Part shown: positions 25,644 to 33,062 of the stretch, in pieces
Numbering within the stretch: position 1 is the first letter of the stretch
Layout: every line of letters begins with the position of its first letter
Source: Gordonia terrae
Lineage (GTDB): Bacteria; Actinomycetota; Actinomycetes; Mycobacteriales; Mycobacteriaceae
Assembly (NCBI RefSeq): GCF_001698225.1
Contig: NZ_CP016594.1
Span: 5,456,001 to 5,520,000 of the forward strand
Direction of reading: 5' to 3'
Length of the DNA stretch: 64,000 nucleotides
The notes under the pieces: generated by a model
Seen by the model: the letters and a program-made list of their open reading frames with translations, nothing else
What the model was told of the DNA's origin: nothing
The model's database searches: none
Program-made: the position numbers and the translations under genes

Positions 25644-26351
25644 CTAGAGATTCATCGCCCCGACGGAGGTCTGGAAGTCGAGGACGTGGCCGAAGTCGTT
25701 GATCGACTGGACGGCACGTCGGGTGTCGGCGCCGCGGAGCACGCTGACCGAGGTGTGGTGGACGCGGACGGGCATGTCGAAACCGCTCGCGAGCGCGTCC
25801 GCGAGTACCGCGTTGATGACGCCGCTGTGGCACGTGATGACCACCCGCTGGCCGAGATGGGCGTCGACGATGAGCCCGACCTCACCGAGTACCCGCTCGC
25901 GGAAGGCCACCGGATCCTCGGCGTAGGGGAACGCCTCATATTTGCGAGTTCGGATGTGGTCGCGGAAGATTCGCGAGATCTCCTCGTGGGGCAGCGTCTC
26001 GAAAGGCGATTGATCTGCCGGAAAGCTCTGCCACGGCTCGTATTCGGTGAGCCCCTCGCGGACGACCGGCTCGAGGCCGTGATGCTCGGCGATCGCACGG
26101 CCGGTGTCGAGGGCCCGGCGCAGTGGAGAGCTGTAGACGGCGTCGACGGCATGGGTGGACAGACGCTGGGCGACCGCCCGGACCTGACGTTGCCCGAGCT
26201 CGGAGAGCGGCGGGTCCACGGTCTGCGCCGCGCTCAGTTCCTTGCTGAGGGCCTGCTCGCCGTGCCGGATGAGCACGAGCTCGCACAAGCCGTCCAGCGG
26301 GGCGAACGGGTTGTCGAGGTCGATCGAGCGCGCACGGGTCTGATTGGGCAC
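25644..26351 (-). CDS. Histidine phosphatase family protein (third of three)
   Basis: 235 residues from a GTG at 26349-26351, with GGGGG upstream. LVLIRHGEQALS holds the catalytic RHG, SSPLRRALDTGRAIAE the phosphate-binding Arg, and VITCHSGVINAVLADAL the second His. It is more distant from the two paralogues at 16573 and 17220 than they are from each other, but shares the closing IND-FGH pattern in place of VNDTAHL. It heads the minus-strand operon to the E3 and ThuA genes. A GTG start and the lack of a better one make the first residues uncertain. Confidence 0.87.
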   Translation of the reverse strand: MPNQTRARSIDLDNPFAPLDGLCELVLIRHGEQALSKELSAAQTVDPPLSELGQRQVRAVAQRLSTHAVDAVYSSPLRRALDTGRAIAEHHGLEPVVREGLTEYEPWQSFPADQSPFETLPHEEISRIFRDHIRTRKYEAFPYAEDPVAFRERVLGEVGLIVDAHLGQRVVITCHSGVINAVLADALASGFDMPVRVHHTSVSVLRGADTRRAVQSINDFGHVLDFQTSVGAMNL

Positions 26352-26455
26352 GCCCCCAGTGAACCATAAACTGAGGCCGCTATAAAGATACTCCGCCGAT
26401 GTCCCAGTTCATCGCATCACAAGGACCGCGAGGCTATAGGCGGCGACCCGCGAGG

Positions 26456-27142
26456 TCACACACTGGCGATGTCGGTGGCCAGTTCGCGCACCTCGTCGGA
26501 GAAGCGGCGTCGGCCCAGGTTCGCCAGCACGACGTCCTCGGTGAGCCAGGAGGACGCGGACACCTCGAGAAGACTCGACAGGGCCGTCGCCGCGGCGGCC
26601 TGCTTGGCCTTCGACGTGATCCGGTCGCGCACCCGCAGTTCGGCGGAGAAGATCGCCAGCATCTCCAGCCGGACCTCCCGACGGAGCGCCTCGATCGACA
26701 GGCTCCATCCGGGTGATCGCACGAAGTAGACCAGCGAGGCGGCGCGGTGCGCGTCGGTCCACTCGAGCACGGACACGATGACGTCGCCGAGGGTGGCGTC
26801 CGGGTCCTCGTCGATCACCGTTCTGAGCTGCGCCAGCATCTGCTCGGCGAACAGGCGCAGACCCCCGAGCAGCACTTCTTCCTTGGACGGGTAGTGGTAA
26901 TAGACGGCCGCCGAGGTCATCTGCGCCTCGGCCGCGATGTCGGCGACGGTCACGTCCTCGATCGAACGCATGGAGTAGAGATGCATCGCCGCCTCCACCA
27001 CGACGTCGCGCCGGGAGGGACGGTGAGCGGCCCGCTTGGCGCCGGTCCCCGTCCCGCTCGCGGCCGCAGTCCGTGCGGCGCCGCGGCGACCAGAGGGAGT
27101 CCGCCCAGAAGGGGCCCGGCCTGAAGAATTCTTGCCCGCCAT
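26456..27142 (-). CDS. TetR-family transcriptional regulator
   Basis: 228 residues from ATG 27140-27142 (MAGKNSSG); an ATG at 27154 adds four residues. A basic, Gly/Ser/Arg-rich tail (1-40) precedes the helix-turn-helix: RRDVVVEAAMHLYSMRSIED and TVADIAAEAQMTSAAVYYHY. The C-terminal ligand domain is helical with no recognised effector. It is divergent from a second TetR gene 122 nt away. One of the two is the best candidate to bind the AAGTAA-type motif repeated through the island. Confidence 0.9.
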   Translation of the reverse strand: MAGKNSSGRAPSGRTPSGRRGAARTAAASGTGTGAKRAAHRPSRRDVVVEAAMHLYSMRSIEDVTVADIAAEAQMTSAAVYYHYPSKEEVLLGGLRLFAEQMLAQLRTVIDEDPDATLGDVIVSVLEWTDAHRAASLVYFVRSPGWSLSIEALRREVRLEMLAIFSAELRVRDRITSKAKQAAAATALSSLLEVSASSWLTEDVVLANLGRRRFSDEVRELATDIASV

Positions 27143-27264
27143 GCGATAGATCATGACAGCATCGGGACCTTGTAACCCGCTGTGCCATCCTGTTGGCACC
27201 CCGTTGTCGACGGCACAGGTCGTACCGCGGGCAGACGACGACCGGGAATCGGTGAGGAGGACGC

Positions 27265-28125
27265 GTGGCGAGATCGAGACGAACCGATCGTACGACGGAC
27301 CACACGGCGGACCCCGGGGCACCGGATTCCGACGCAACCGGGCCGGACGCGGACTGGCTCGGTTGGGACTCCTCGCCGGCCGCCGACGATACGGCCTTCG
27401 ACGATGGCGTCGACGCCGTCGCCGCCCGGGAGGTGCCGGACGACGAGTCGCCGGCATCACCGCCCGAAGACTCACCCGAACCCGAACCCTCACCCGCCGG
27501 CACCGGTAACGGCTCGACTGCGCATCGCCCGTCACGACGGCATCTGATCGTCAAGGCCGCCGTACGGGTCTTCTCTCGGAAGGGCTTCGCCGAAGCCTCG
27601 ATCCAGGAGATCGCCACGGAGGCGGGAATGGTGCCGACCGCGGTCTACTACCACTTCGCGAGCAAAGAAGAACTGTTCGAGAGCGCGTTGGGTTACGCCA
27701 TGGACGCGAGTTCGGCCGCCGCGCAGTCCGCGCGTCCCGATGATGTGTCGGCGGGCCCGGACACGTTCAAAGATGTCGTCTCGGCGGTGTGGGACTGGAC
27801 CGCCGAGCATCCCAACTCGGCCCGCATGCTGTTCCTGCAGATGGCCGGCGGCGCGACACCCGGCACCCGACTGCTGGCCAAAGAGTACGAAGAACGCCAC
27901 ATCCGGCGCGCGTTCGACTATTTCCCCGCCGGCGAGGATCCCCCGAGCCGGCGGGCCGCGACCGCTCAACATGCCGCCCGCACGCTGCGGGTCCGGACCA
28001 TGATCGCGATGACCATCGCGATCCAGCCGCTGCGCATCGAGGGCGGCCCGTTGTCGGACATACCCGTCACCAGCTTGCGCACCGCGACCACCGACGTCTG
28101 CACCAAGATGATCGAAGGACGCTGA
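27265..28125 (+). CDS. TetR-family regulator with long acidic N-terminal tail
   Basis: 286 residues from GTG 27265 behind a strong GGTGAGGAGG. Residues 1-88 are low-complexity and acidic, rich in Asp, Ala, Pro and Ser (DDESPASPPEDSPEPEP), which is unusual for TetR proteins. The helix-turn-helix follows: HLIVKAAVRVFSRKGFAEAS and EIATEAGMVPTAVYYHFAS. The C-terminal domain contains WDWTAEHPNSARMLFLQMAGG. It is divergent from the other TetR gene and precedes the ThuA-like gene at 28196 by 70 nt that contain two motif copies. Confidence 0.9.
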   Translation: MARSRRTDRTTDHTADPGAPDSDATGPDADWLGWDSSPAADDTAFDDGVDAVAAREVPDDESPASPPEDSPEPEPSPAGTGNGSTAHRPSRRHLIVKAAVRVFSRKGFAEASIQEIATEAGMVPTAVYYHFASKEELFESALGYAMDASSAAAQSARPDDVSAGPDTFKDVVSAVWDWTAEHPNSARMLFLQMAGGATPGTRLLAKEYEERHIRRAFDYFPAGEDPPSRRAATAQHAARTLRVRTMIAMTIAIQPLRIEGGPLSDIPVTSLRTATTDVCTKMIEGR

Positions 28126-28145
28126 CCACCCCGGTCGCCGGACTA

Positions 28146-28179
28146 CAGTAACTTGATCGAAGACACAGTTACTTCGATG
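28146..28179. promoter_or_regulatory. Tandem island motifs upstream of the second ThuA-like gene
   Basis: CAGTAACTTGAT (28146-28157) and CAGTTACTTCGATG (28166-28179) lie 20 nt apart. TACAGT at 28145-28150 could be a -10 element overlapping the first copy. They sit just in front of the ATG at 28196 and just behind the TetR gene ending at 28125. Confidence 0.5.
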
Positions 28180-28195
28180 CTGGTTGGAGTCCTTC

Positions 28196-28942
28196 ATGCG
28201 CATCCTCGCGATCACCGGCGGCCATTCCTTCGATCGGACGGCCTTCGCCGACTTCGCCGAGTCCCTGCCGGGTGAGGTCACCTGGCTCGAACACCCCGAT
28301 GCCGAGATCGGCCCGGATCAACTCGCGGACTTCGACGCATCTCTGCACTACGACATGCCCGGGACCCTGCCCGAGCCGTATGAACCGCCGGATGCATTAC
28401 GCGCGTGCCTTCGAGACGCACCCCGGACGGGCCACGGTTATGTGGTCTTGCACCACGCCATCGCCAGTTGGGCGACCTGGGACGAGTGGGCGGAATTCGT
28501 CGGCGGACGCTACCTCTACCGGCCCGGGACCGTCCGCGGTGCAGAACGCCCCGATTCCGGATATCGGCACGCTGTGGCACAGCGCATCTCCGTCGTCGAC
28601 GGCGAACACCCGGTCGTCGCCTGCCTGCCCACCCAGCTCGATCTCGTCGACGAGACGTACTTGTGCGAGGTGTTCGAGGATTCGGTGACCCCGCTGCTGC
28701 GGACGGATGCGCCGATGACCGAGGACGTGCACTTCTCCACCGCACTCGCCATGTCCGGTCGGCGTGACGAAAGGGCGGGATGGCACCACGAGCCCGGGTC
28801 GTCGCTGGTCGGATGGTCTCGCACCAATGGACGATCGCGACTGGTCTACCTTCAGCCCGGCGACACCGCCGCGACTCTCGGCGACCCGCATTACCGCACG
28901 CTCGTCGCGAATGCGCTGACGTGGGTCGCGCGTCGACGCTGA
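28196..28942 (+). CDS. ThuA-like domain protein (second copy)
   Basis: 248 residues from ATG 28196 with TTGGAG upstream; a TTG at 28184 is less likely. ILAITGGHSFDRTAFADF, HYVVLHHA-type sequence (GHGYVVLHHAIASWATWDEW), FVGGRYLYRPG and RLVYLQPGDTAATL follow the ThuA pattern. It is only distantly similar to the copy at 22626. Presence of two in one island suggests two related steps rather than redundancy. The biochemical function of the family is poorly known. Confidence 0.86.
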   Translation: MRILAITGGHSFDRTAFADFAESLPGEVTWLEHPDAEIGPDQLADFDASLHYDMPGTLPEPYEPPDALRACLRDAPRTGHGYVVLHHAIASWATWDEWAEFVGGRYLYRPGTVRGAERPDSGYRHAVAQRISVVDGEHPVVACLPTQLDLVDETYLCEVFEDSVTPLLRTDAPMTEDVHFSTALAMSGRRDERAGWHHEPGSSLVGWSRTNGRSRLVYLQPGDTAATLGDPHYRTLVANALTWVARRR

Positions 28943-28995
28943 CCTTTTTTGACAGTCGATACAGTTCGATGTGTCGCTGCTCACTCCCGGTGCTA

Positions 28996-29025
28996 CAGTA
29001 AGTGCATACGTTGCCAAGTAAGAGG
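28996..29025. promoter_or_regulatory. Island motifs upstream of the Rieske unit
   Basis: CAGTAAGTGC (28996-29005) and CCAAGTAAGAGG (29014-29025) lie ahead of the gene at 29055. TACAGT at 28994-28999 again overlaps the first copy, as at 28145, supporting a common promoter architecture. TTGACA occurs at 28949-28954 but too far upstream to pair with it. Confidence 0.5.
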
Positions 29026-29054
29026 CGGCAGTCCAGTCCACCGAGGAGATCCCG

Positions 29055-29360
29055 ATGCGTCAGATCCGGCATCCGATGAGTCGAGCCATCTACGAATTCG
29101 ACGAGGACTACAACGTGCTCGTCACCACCAAGGACGGGAAGACCGGCACCTTCGACCCGGAGGGCCGCTATCTGCACGGTGAGGTGAAGTCCGTCGATCC
29201 GGAGATGGCCCGGTGGGTCGGCCTCGGGCCGCGTGAACCCGTGCCCATCACCCAGAACCGCCGATTCATGGGCGCTGCAAAGCTGCTCGAGAAGATGCAG
29301 GCGGACAAACTCGCCGAAGAAGCCCGTGCCACGCGCCTGGCCGAAGGAGGCAAACTGTGA
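29055..29360 (+). CDS. Small uncharacterised protein coupled to the Rieske oxygenase
   Basis: 101 residues from ATG 29055 behind GAGGAG. No family is recognised. It has a short beta-rich N-terminal half (IYEFDEDYNVLVTTKDGKTG), a GLGPREPVPI turn and a charged helical C-terminus (LLEKMQADKLAEEARATRLA). There are no Cys or His clusters, so it is not a ferredoxin. Its stop overlaps the GTG start of the oxygenase gene, which suggests a structural or small-subunit partner. Confidence 0.75.
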   Translation: MRQIRHPMSRAIYEFDEDYNVLVTTKDGKTGTFDPEGRYLHGEVKSVDPEMARWVGLGPREPVPITQNRRFMGAAKLLEKMQADKLAEEARATRLAEGGKL

Positions 29361-30751
29361 CCGAGATCGACACTCGTACCGCCGACCAGACGGCTTCGAC
29401 GGATGAACAGTCCGACTATGCCGAGAGTTACCAGCGGTTGCTGGACACCGACACGCACCCGGTTCCCCAGGTGCTGCGCGAGGAGACCCACGACCTCTAC
29501 GAGGATCAGAACTTCGTCCCGGTCTCCCGCTACATCAGCCGGAAGTACCACGAACTCGAACGAGATCGTATGTGGTACAAGGTCTGGCAGATGGCCTGTC
29601 GCGAGGAGGAGATCCCCGAGCCCGGCGACACGCATGTCTACGAGATCTGTGAGAAGTCGATCCTGGTCGTGCGCGGACAGGACATGTCGATCCGTGCCTT
29701 CTACAACTCGTGCCTGCATCGTGGGCGCACGCTCCGCGAGGAGAGCGGCCCCGCCGGACACGACCTCCGGTGCCCGTTCCACGGCTTCTGCTGGAATCTC
29801 GACGGATCGCTGAAATCCATGACGTGCGAGTGGGATTTCCCGCACGTCGACAAGAGCACCATGAACCTCCCCCAGGTCAAGGTCGACACGTGGGGCGGTT
29901 TCGTCTTCATCAACATGGACCCGGCATCGGAGTCCCTCGCCAGCTTCCTCGGCGACCTGGGCAAGCACTTCGAGGCCTGGCCCCTGGAGGACCGCTACAT
30001 CCAGGCGCATGTGGCGAAGGTGATCGACGCGAACTGGAAGATCGCCCAGGAGGCATTCTCCGAGGCGTTCCACGTCGTGACCACCCACCCGCAACGCGTT
30101 GTGGGAACCGGTGATTCGAACAGCCAGTACGACGCCTGGGGCAACTTCAACCGCGGTATCACCGCCAACGGCGTCCCGAGCCCACACATCAAATTCGTCC
30201 CGACCGAGCAGGAGATGTTCGACTCGATGGTCGATGCCCGCATCGACGAGGACCCCATGGTGACGCTGCCCGACGGCGTCACCGCCCGCGAGATGTCCGG
30301 CCTGCTCGCCCGCGAGGGCCTGCGTGACACCATCGGCGATGTCAAGGCGGACAACATGTCCGACGCCGAGTCACTCGACAGCATCTACTACACGGTGTTC
30401 CCGAACTTCCACCCGTGGGGCGCCTACCAGCGGATCGTCTACCGGTTCCGCCCCAACGGCGACGACCACGACACCTCCATCATGGACGTCTACCTCCTCG
30501 CGCCGTTCACCGGTGAGCGGCCGCCCGCGGCCAAGGTCCAATGGCTGACCCCGGAGCAGACCTGGATCGACGCGACCGTGCTGGGCAGCTCGGCCCGCGT
30601 CTTCGACCAGGACGCCTACAACATGCCCAAGGTCCACCGCGGACTGAAGACGACGACGCAGAAGTACCTGCCGCTTGCCGGTTACCAGGAACTCAAGATC
30701 CGCCACATGCACCATCTGCTCGCGAAGTGGGTGGGCGAGGACGTCGACTGA
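29357..30751 (+). CDS. Rieske non-haem iron oxygenase, alpha subunit
   Basis: 464 residues from GTG 29357, with GAAGGAGG upstream. The Rieske cluster is bound by CLHRGRTLR and CPFHGFCW (Cys-His, Cys-His). The mononuclear iron site includes EAFSEAFHVVTTHPQ, with two His separated by four residues, and a downstream DQDAYNMPKVHRG that probably supplies the carboxylate. The start region is typical of aromatic-ring hydroxylases. No ferredoxin, reductase or beta subunit gene lies nearby, so electron delivery must come from elsewhere. It should hydroxylate or demethylate a ring or terpenoid-like substrate. Confidence 0.93.
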   Translation: MTEIDTRTADQTASTDEQSDYAESYQRLLDTDTHPVPQVLREETHDLYEDQNFVPVSRYISRKYHELERDRMWYKVWQMACREEEIPEPGDTHVYEICEKSILVVRGQDMSIRAFYNSCLHRGRTLREESGPAGHDLRCPFHGFCWNLDGSLKSMTCEWDFPHVDKSTMNLPQVKVDTWGGFVFINMDPASESLASFLGDLGKHFEAWPLEDRYIQAHVAKVIDANWKIAQEAFSEAFHVVTTHPQRVVGTGDSNSQYDAWGNFNRGITANGVPSPHIKFVPTEQEMFDSMVDARIDEDPMVTLPDGVTAREMSGLLAREGLRDTIGDVKADNMSDAESLDSIYYTVFPNFHPWGAYQRIVYRFRPNGDDHDTSIMDVYLLAPFTGERPPAAKVQWLTPEQTWIDATVLGSSARVFDQDAYNMPKVHRGLKTTTQKYLPLAGYQELKIRHMHHLLAKWVGEDVD

Positions 30752-30793
30752 TCCTCCGCCGCTGCCCGCCGGCGGTCGACCCCCATACCCGGG

Positions 30794-31009
30794 GTGATCG
30801 GCATGATGGGTGGGGTGGTGATGTTGACACTGGTACTCGTCGTCGGGGCCGCGGCCGCCGGATGCGCGATGACGGCGGCCTACGTCTACCTGCGGCCCGG
30901 TGACGATCACGTACGCGCCGAACACCTCGCCCGGCGCTGGTTGGTCGCGACCGCCGTCCTGGGTGTCACCGCGCTCTGCCTGCGGTTCGGGTGGCTGCTG
31001 CTGCGCTGA
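30794..31009 (+). CDS. Possible small membrane protein
   Basis: A 71-residue frame with a GTG at 30794 or ATG at 30803. Two hydrophobic stretches (VVMLTLVLVVGAAAAGCAM and LVATAVLGVTALCLRFGWLL) flank a charged RPGDDHVRAEHLARR loop, which reads like a real two-span membrane protein. There is no strong ribosome site and I do not recognise a family. It ends just before a bidirectional terminator. Confidence 0.4.
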   Translation: MIGMMGGVVMLTLVLVVGAAAAGCAMTAAYVYLRPGDDHVRAEHLARRWLVATAVLGVTALCLRFGWLLLR

Positions 31010-31035
31010 GTACAGACATGAGCCCCCAGCCAGAA

Positions 31036-31072
31036 TGCGGGATCCGTATCGTTCTCCGATACGAATCCCGCA
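31036..31072. terminator. Bidirectional terminator hairpin
   Basis: TGCGGGATCCGTATCG pairs with CGATACGAATCCCGCA with a single wobble pair and a 4-nt loop. It separates the Rieske unit on the plus strand from the ABC/monooxygenase operon on the minus strand. Confidence 0.88.
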
Positions 31073-31096
31073 CTCGGCATCGACGCTGCGCGCCCC

Positions 31097-32290
31097 TCAG
31101 CTCACCGGCGTCTTCAGGAACGCGCTGTAGGGCTCCTTGCTGTCGACGACGATCTTCCCGCCGGCGATGTGGCCTGGGAACGCCCACAGATTGGCCTGGC
31201 GCGGCGCGGTCAGCACCGGTCCGTCGGTGATGGTGAAGTCGATGGGATGCAGGACATCGGTCTGGAAGTCGGTCAACCCGGTGGTGTGCTCGCGGAACGT
31301 GTCGGCGTTGACGACGTCGAGCTTGCGCGCCTCCTGGGCGAAGGTCCAGACGGCGAGCCAGTCGGTGGTCACGCTGCCGTCGTGCGGGGTCTTGATCTCC
31401 CCCTCCGGGTCGTACTTGGCGAGCTGCTCCTCGTACTGCTTCCAGGTGGGGAACTGTTCGGCGTCCTCCCCCTTCTCCAACGCCACGGAGTTCGGGATTC
31501 CCGATTGCGAGACCAGCTCGATCGTCGCGTCTTCCATCACATTGTTGCTGAGTACCAACGGGATACGAAGGTTCTGGTCGATCGCGGCCCGGATGAGCGA
31601 GGTCAGCTTCTCCGGCGTGTAGATCATGCCACCCCAGACGTCGGGGTTCTGCGCCTTGACCTGCGCGATGATCGGCGCGAAATCCGTTGTCTCCGGGGGT
31701 ACCTCCACAACGGCGACGTCGTCCACACCGGCGTTGCGGTAACCAAGTTTCGCGTTCTCGATGTACGGGGTGTTACCGGCGAAGGCGACGTAGACGGCCT
31801 TACGTGGCTTGAATCGGGTACCGCCGAGGTAGGTACCCTGGCCCGCGCCCGCGCAGTTGAGCGCGGCGATCATGGACAGCTCGTTGGCGACATCGGCTGC
31901 GGCGCAACCCATCGGGAACCAGTTCACCACGCCGGCCCGCTTGCCGATCTCGGCAAGTCCGTCATTGCTGTTCCCACCGATGAACGCGACGACGTTGTCC
32001 TCGTTCACCAGCTTGCGCGCGCCGGCGACGACATTGGCCGGTTGGCCCTTGGTGTCGTAGACGATGACGTTGAGCTTCTTGCCGTTGATGCCGCCCTGAT
32101 CGTTGACGGCCTTCTCGGCGACCTTCGCGGCCAGCGCCGGATCCTGGAACGCCGATGGCGAGGACGACAGCGGCGCGACGAAGCCGACATTGATCGTGTC
32201 GGAGGTGTCCTCCGATGAGCACGCGGTCAGCAGGCCCGCGGTGACGGCCAGGGACGCCACTGCGGCGACAGGCAGTTTGATTCTGAACAT
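31097..32290 (-). CDS. ABC transporter substrate-binding lipoprotein, branched-chain-amino-acid type
   Basis: 397 residues from ATG 32288-32290. The signal peptide ends in a lipobox, LLTACSSE, so Cys24 should be lipidated and the protein anchored outside the membrane. The mature part is a LivJ/periplasmic-binding type-1 fold with INVGFVAPLSSSPSAF, GGINGKKLNVIVYDTKGQP and VNEDNVVAFIGGNSND. It is the last gene of the operon and lies 49 nt after the LivF-type ATPase. Its ligand is probably not an amino acid, given the monooxygenases in the operon. Confidence 0.92.
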   Translation of the reverse strand: MFRIKLPVAAVASLAVTAGLLTACSSEDTSDTINVGFVAPLSSSPSAFQDPALAAKVAEKAVNDQGGINGKKLNVIVYDTKGQPANVVAGARKLVNEDNVVAFIGGNSNDGLAEIGKRAGVVNWFPMGCAAADVANELSMIAALNCAGAGQGTYLGGTRFKPRKAVYVAFAGNTPYIENAKLGYRNAGVDDVAVVEVPPETTDFAPIIAQVKAQNPDVWGGMIYTPEKLTSLIRAAIDQNLRIPLVLSNNVMEDATIELVSQSGIPNSVALEKGEDAEQFPTWKQYEEQLAKYDPEGEIKTPHDGSVTTDWLAVWTFAQEARKLDVVNADTFREHTTGLTDFQTDVLHPIDFTITDGPVLTAPRQANLWAFPGHIAGGKIVVDSKEPYSAFLKTPVS

Positions 32291-32339
32291 GTTTGTGCCA
32301 CTGCTACTTTCTCGAAACGGGACGCACCGGAGAGTGCGT

Positions 32340-33062
32340 TCAGGGATGGAGATAGGTGTTCTCGACGTCGCTGGTCTGTGCGGCCAGTTCGTCGATGCTC
32401 AGGTCGAGCACGGTCCGGCCCTCGGACAGCACGAGCGTGCGGTCGGCGATGGCCAGCGCAGTCTCTACGTGTTGTTCGACAACCACGACGGCGAGCTGCC
32501 GACGGGTTGCCTCCGCGCGGACGACCCTGGCTATCAGTGCGCGAACCGCAGGGCTCAGACCGAAGGTCAGTTCGTCGAGGAGAACCACCCGGACGTCGCG
32601 CAGCAGGGCGCGGCCGACGGCCGCCAGTTGCTGTTGGCCGCCACTGAGGCTGCCCGCCACGACGTCCCGGCGTGACCCCAGCTGGGGGAAGAGGCCGAAG
32701 AACTCGTCGGCGTCGATCCTGGCGAGCGCCAGATTTTCGGCGAGTGTCAGACTCCCGAACAGCGATCGGCCCTTCACCACCAGCGACACGTGCTCACGAC
32801 AGCGCCGGTACGGCGCACCCGAGAGCTGCGCTCCGTCGACCTCGACGATGCCCCGGTCGGGCGTCACGAACCCGGAGATACCCAGCAGCGCACTCGACTT
32901 CCCCGCTCCGTTGCGGCCGATCACGCAGGTGACCTCACCGGGCTGCACACGCAGATCGAAGTCCCAGAGTCCCGCGCCGTTCCCGTAGTCCACGGTCAGC
33001 CCCGACACGCTCAGCCCCTCGGCTCGGACCGATGTCGACGCACCGACCGCTGCGGCGGTCAT
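32340..33062 (-). CDS. ABC transporter ATP-binding protein, LivF type
   Basis: 240 residues from ATG 33060-33062, overlapping the LivG-type stop by 4 nt. Walker A is CVIGRNGAGKSSALLG, the signature is LSGGQQQLAAVGRAL, Walker B is VVLLDELTFGLSP, followed by the switch His in VVVEQHVETAL. All catalytic residues are present. It powers uptake of the ligand bound by the lipoprotein. Confidence 0.93.
   Translation of the reverse strand: MTAAAVGASTSVRAEGLSVSGLTVDYGNGAGLWDFDLRVQPGEVTCVIGRNGAGKSSALLGISGFVTPDRGIVEVDGAQLSGAPYRRCREHVSLVVKGRSLFGSLTLAENLALARIDADEFFGLFPQLGSRRDVVAGSLSGGQQQLAAVGRALLRDVRVVLLDELTFGLSPAVRALIARVVRAEATRRQLAVVVVEQHVETALAIADRTLVLSEGRTVLDLSIDELAAQTSDVENTYLHP

Noticed and set aside
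732..29025. Steroid KstR/KstR2 operators
   Set aside because: The motif lacks the KstR inverted repeat (AAC..GTT) and is not a clear palindrome, so a different regulator is more likely even though some enzymes resemble steroid-catabolic ones.
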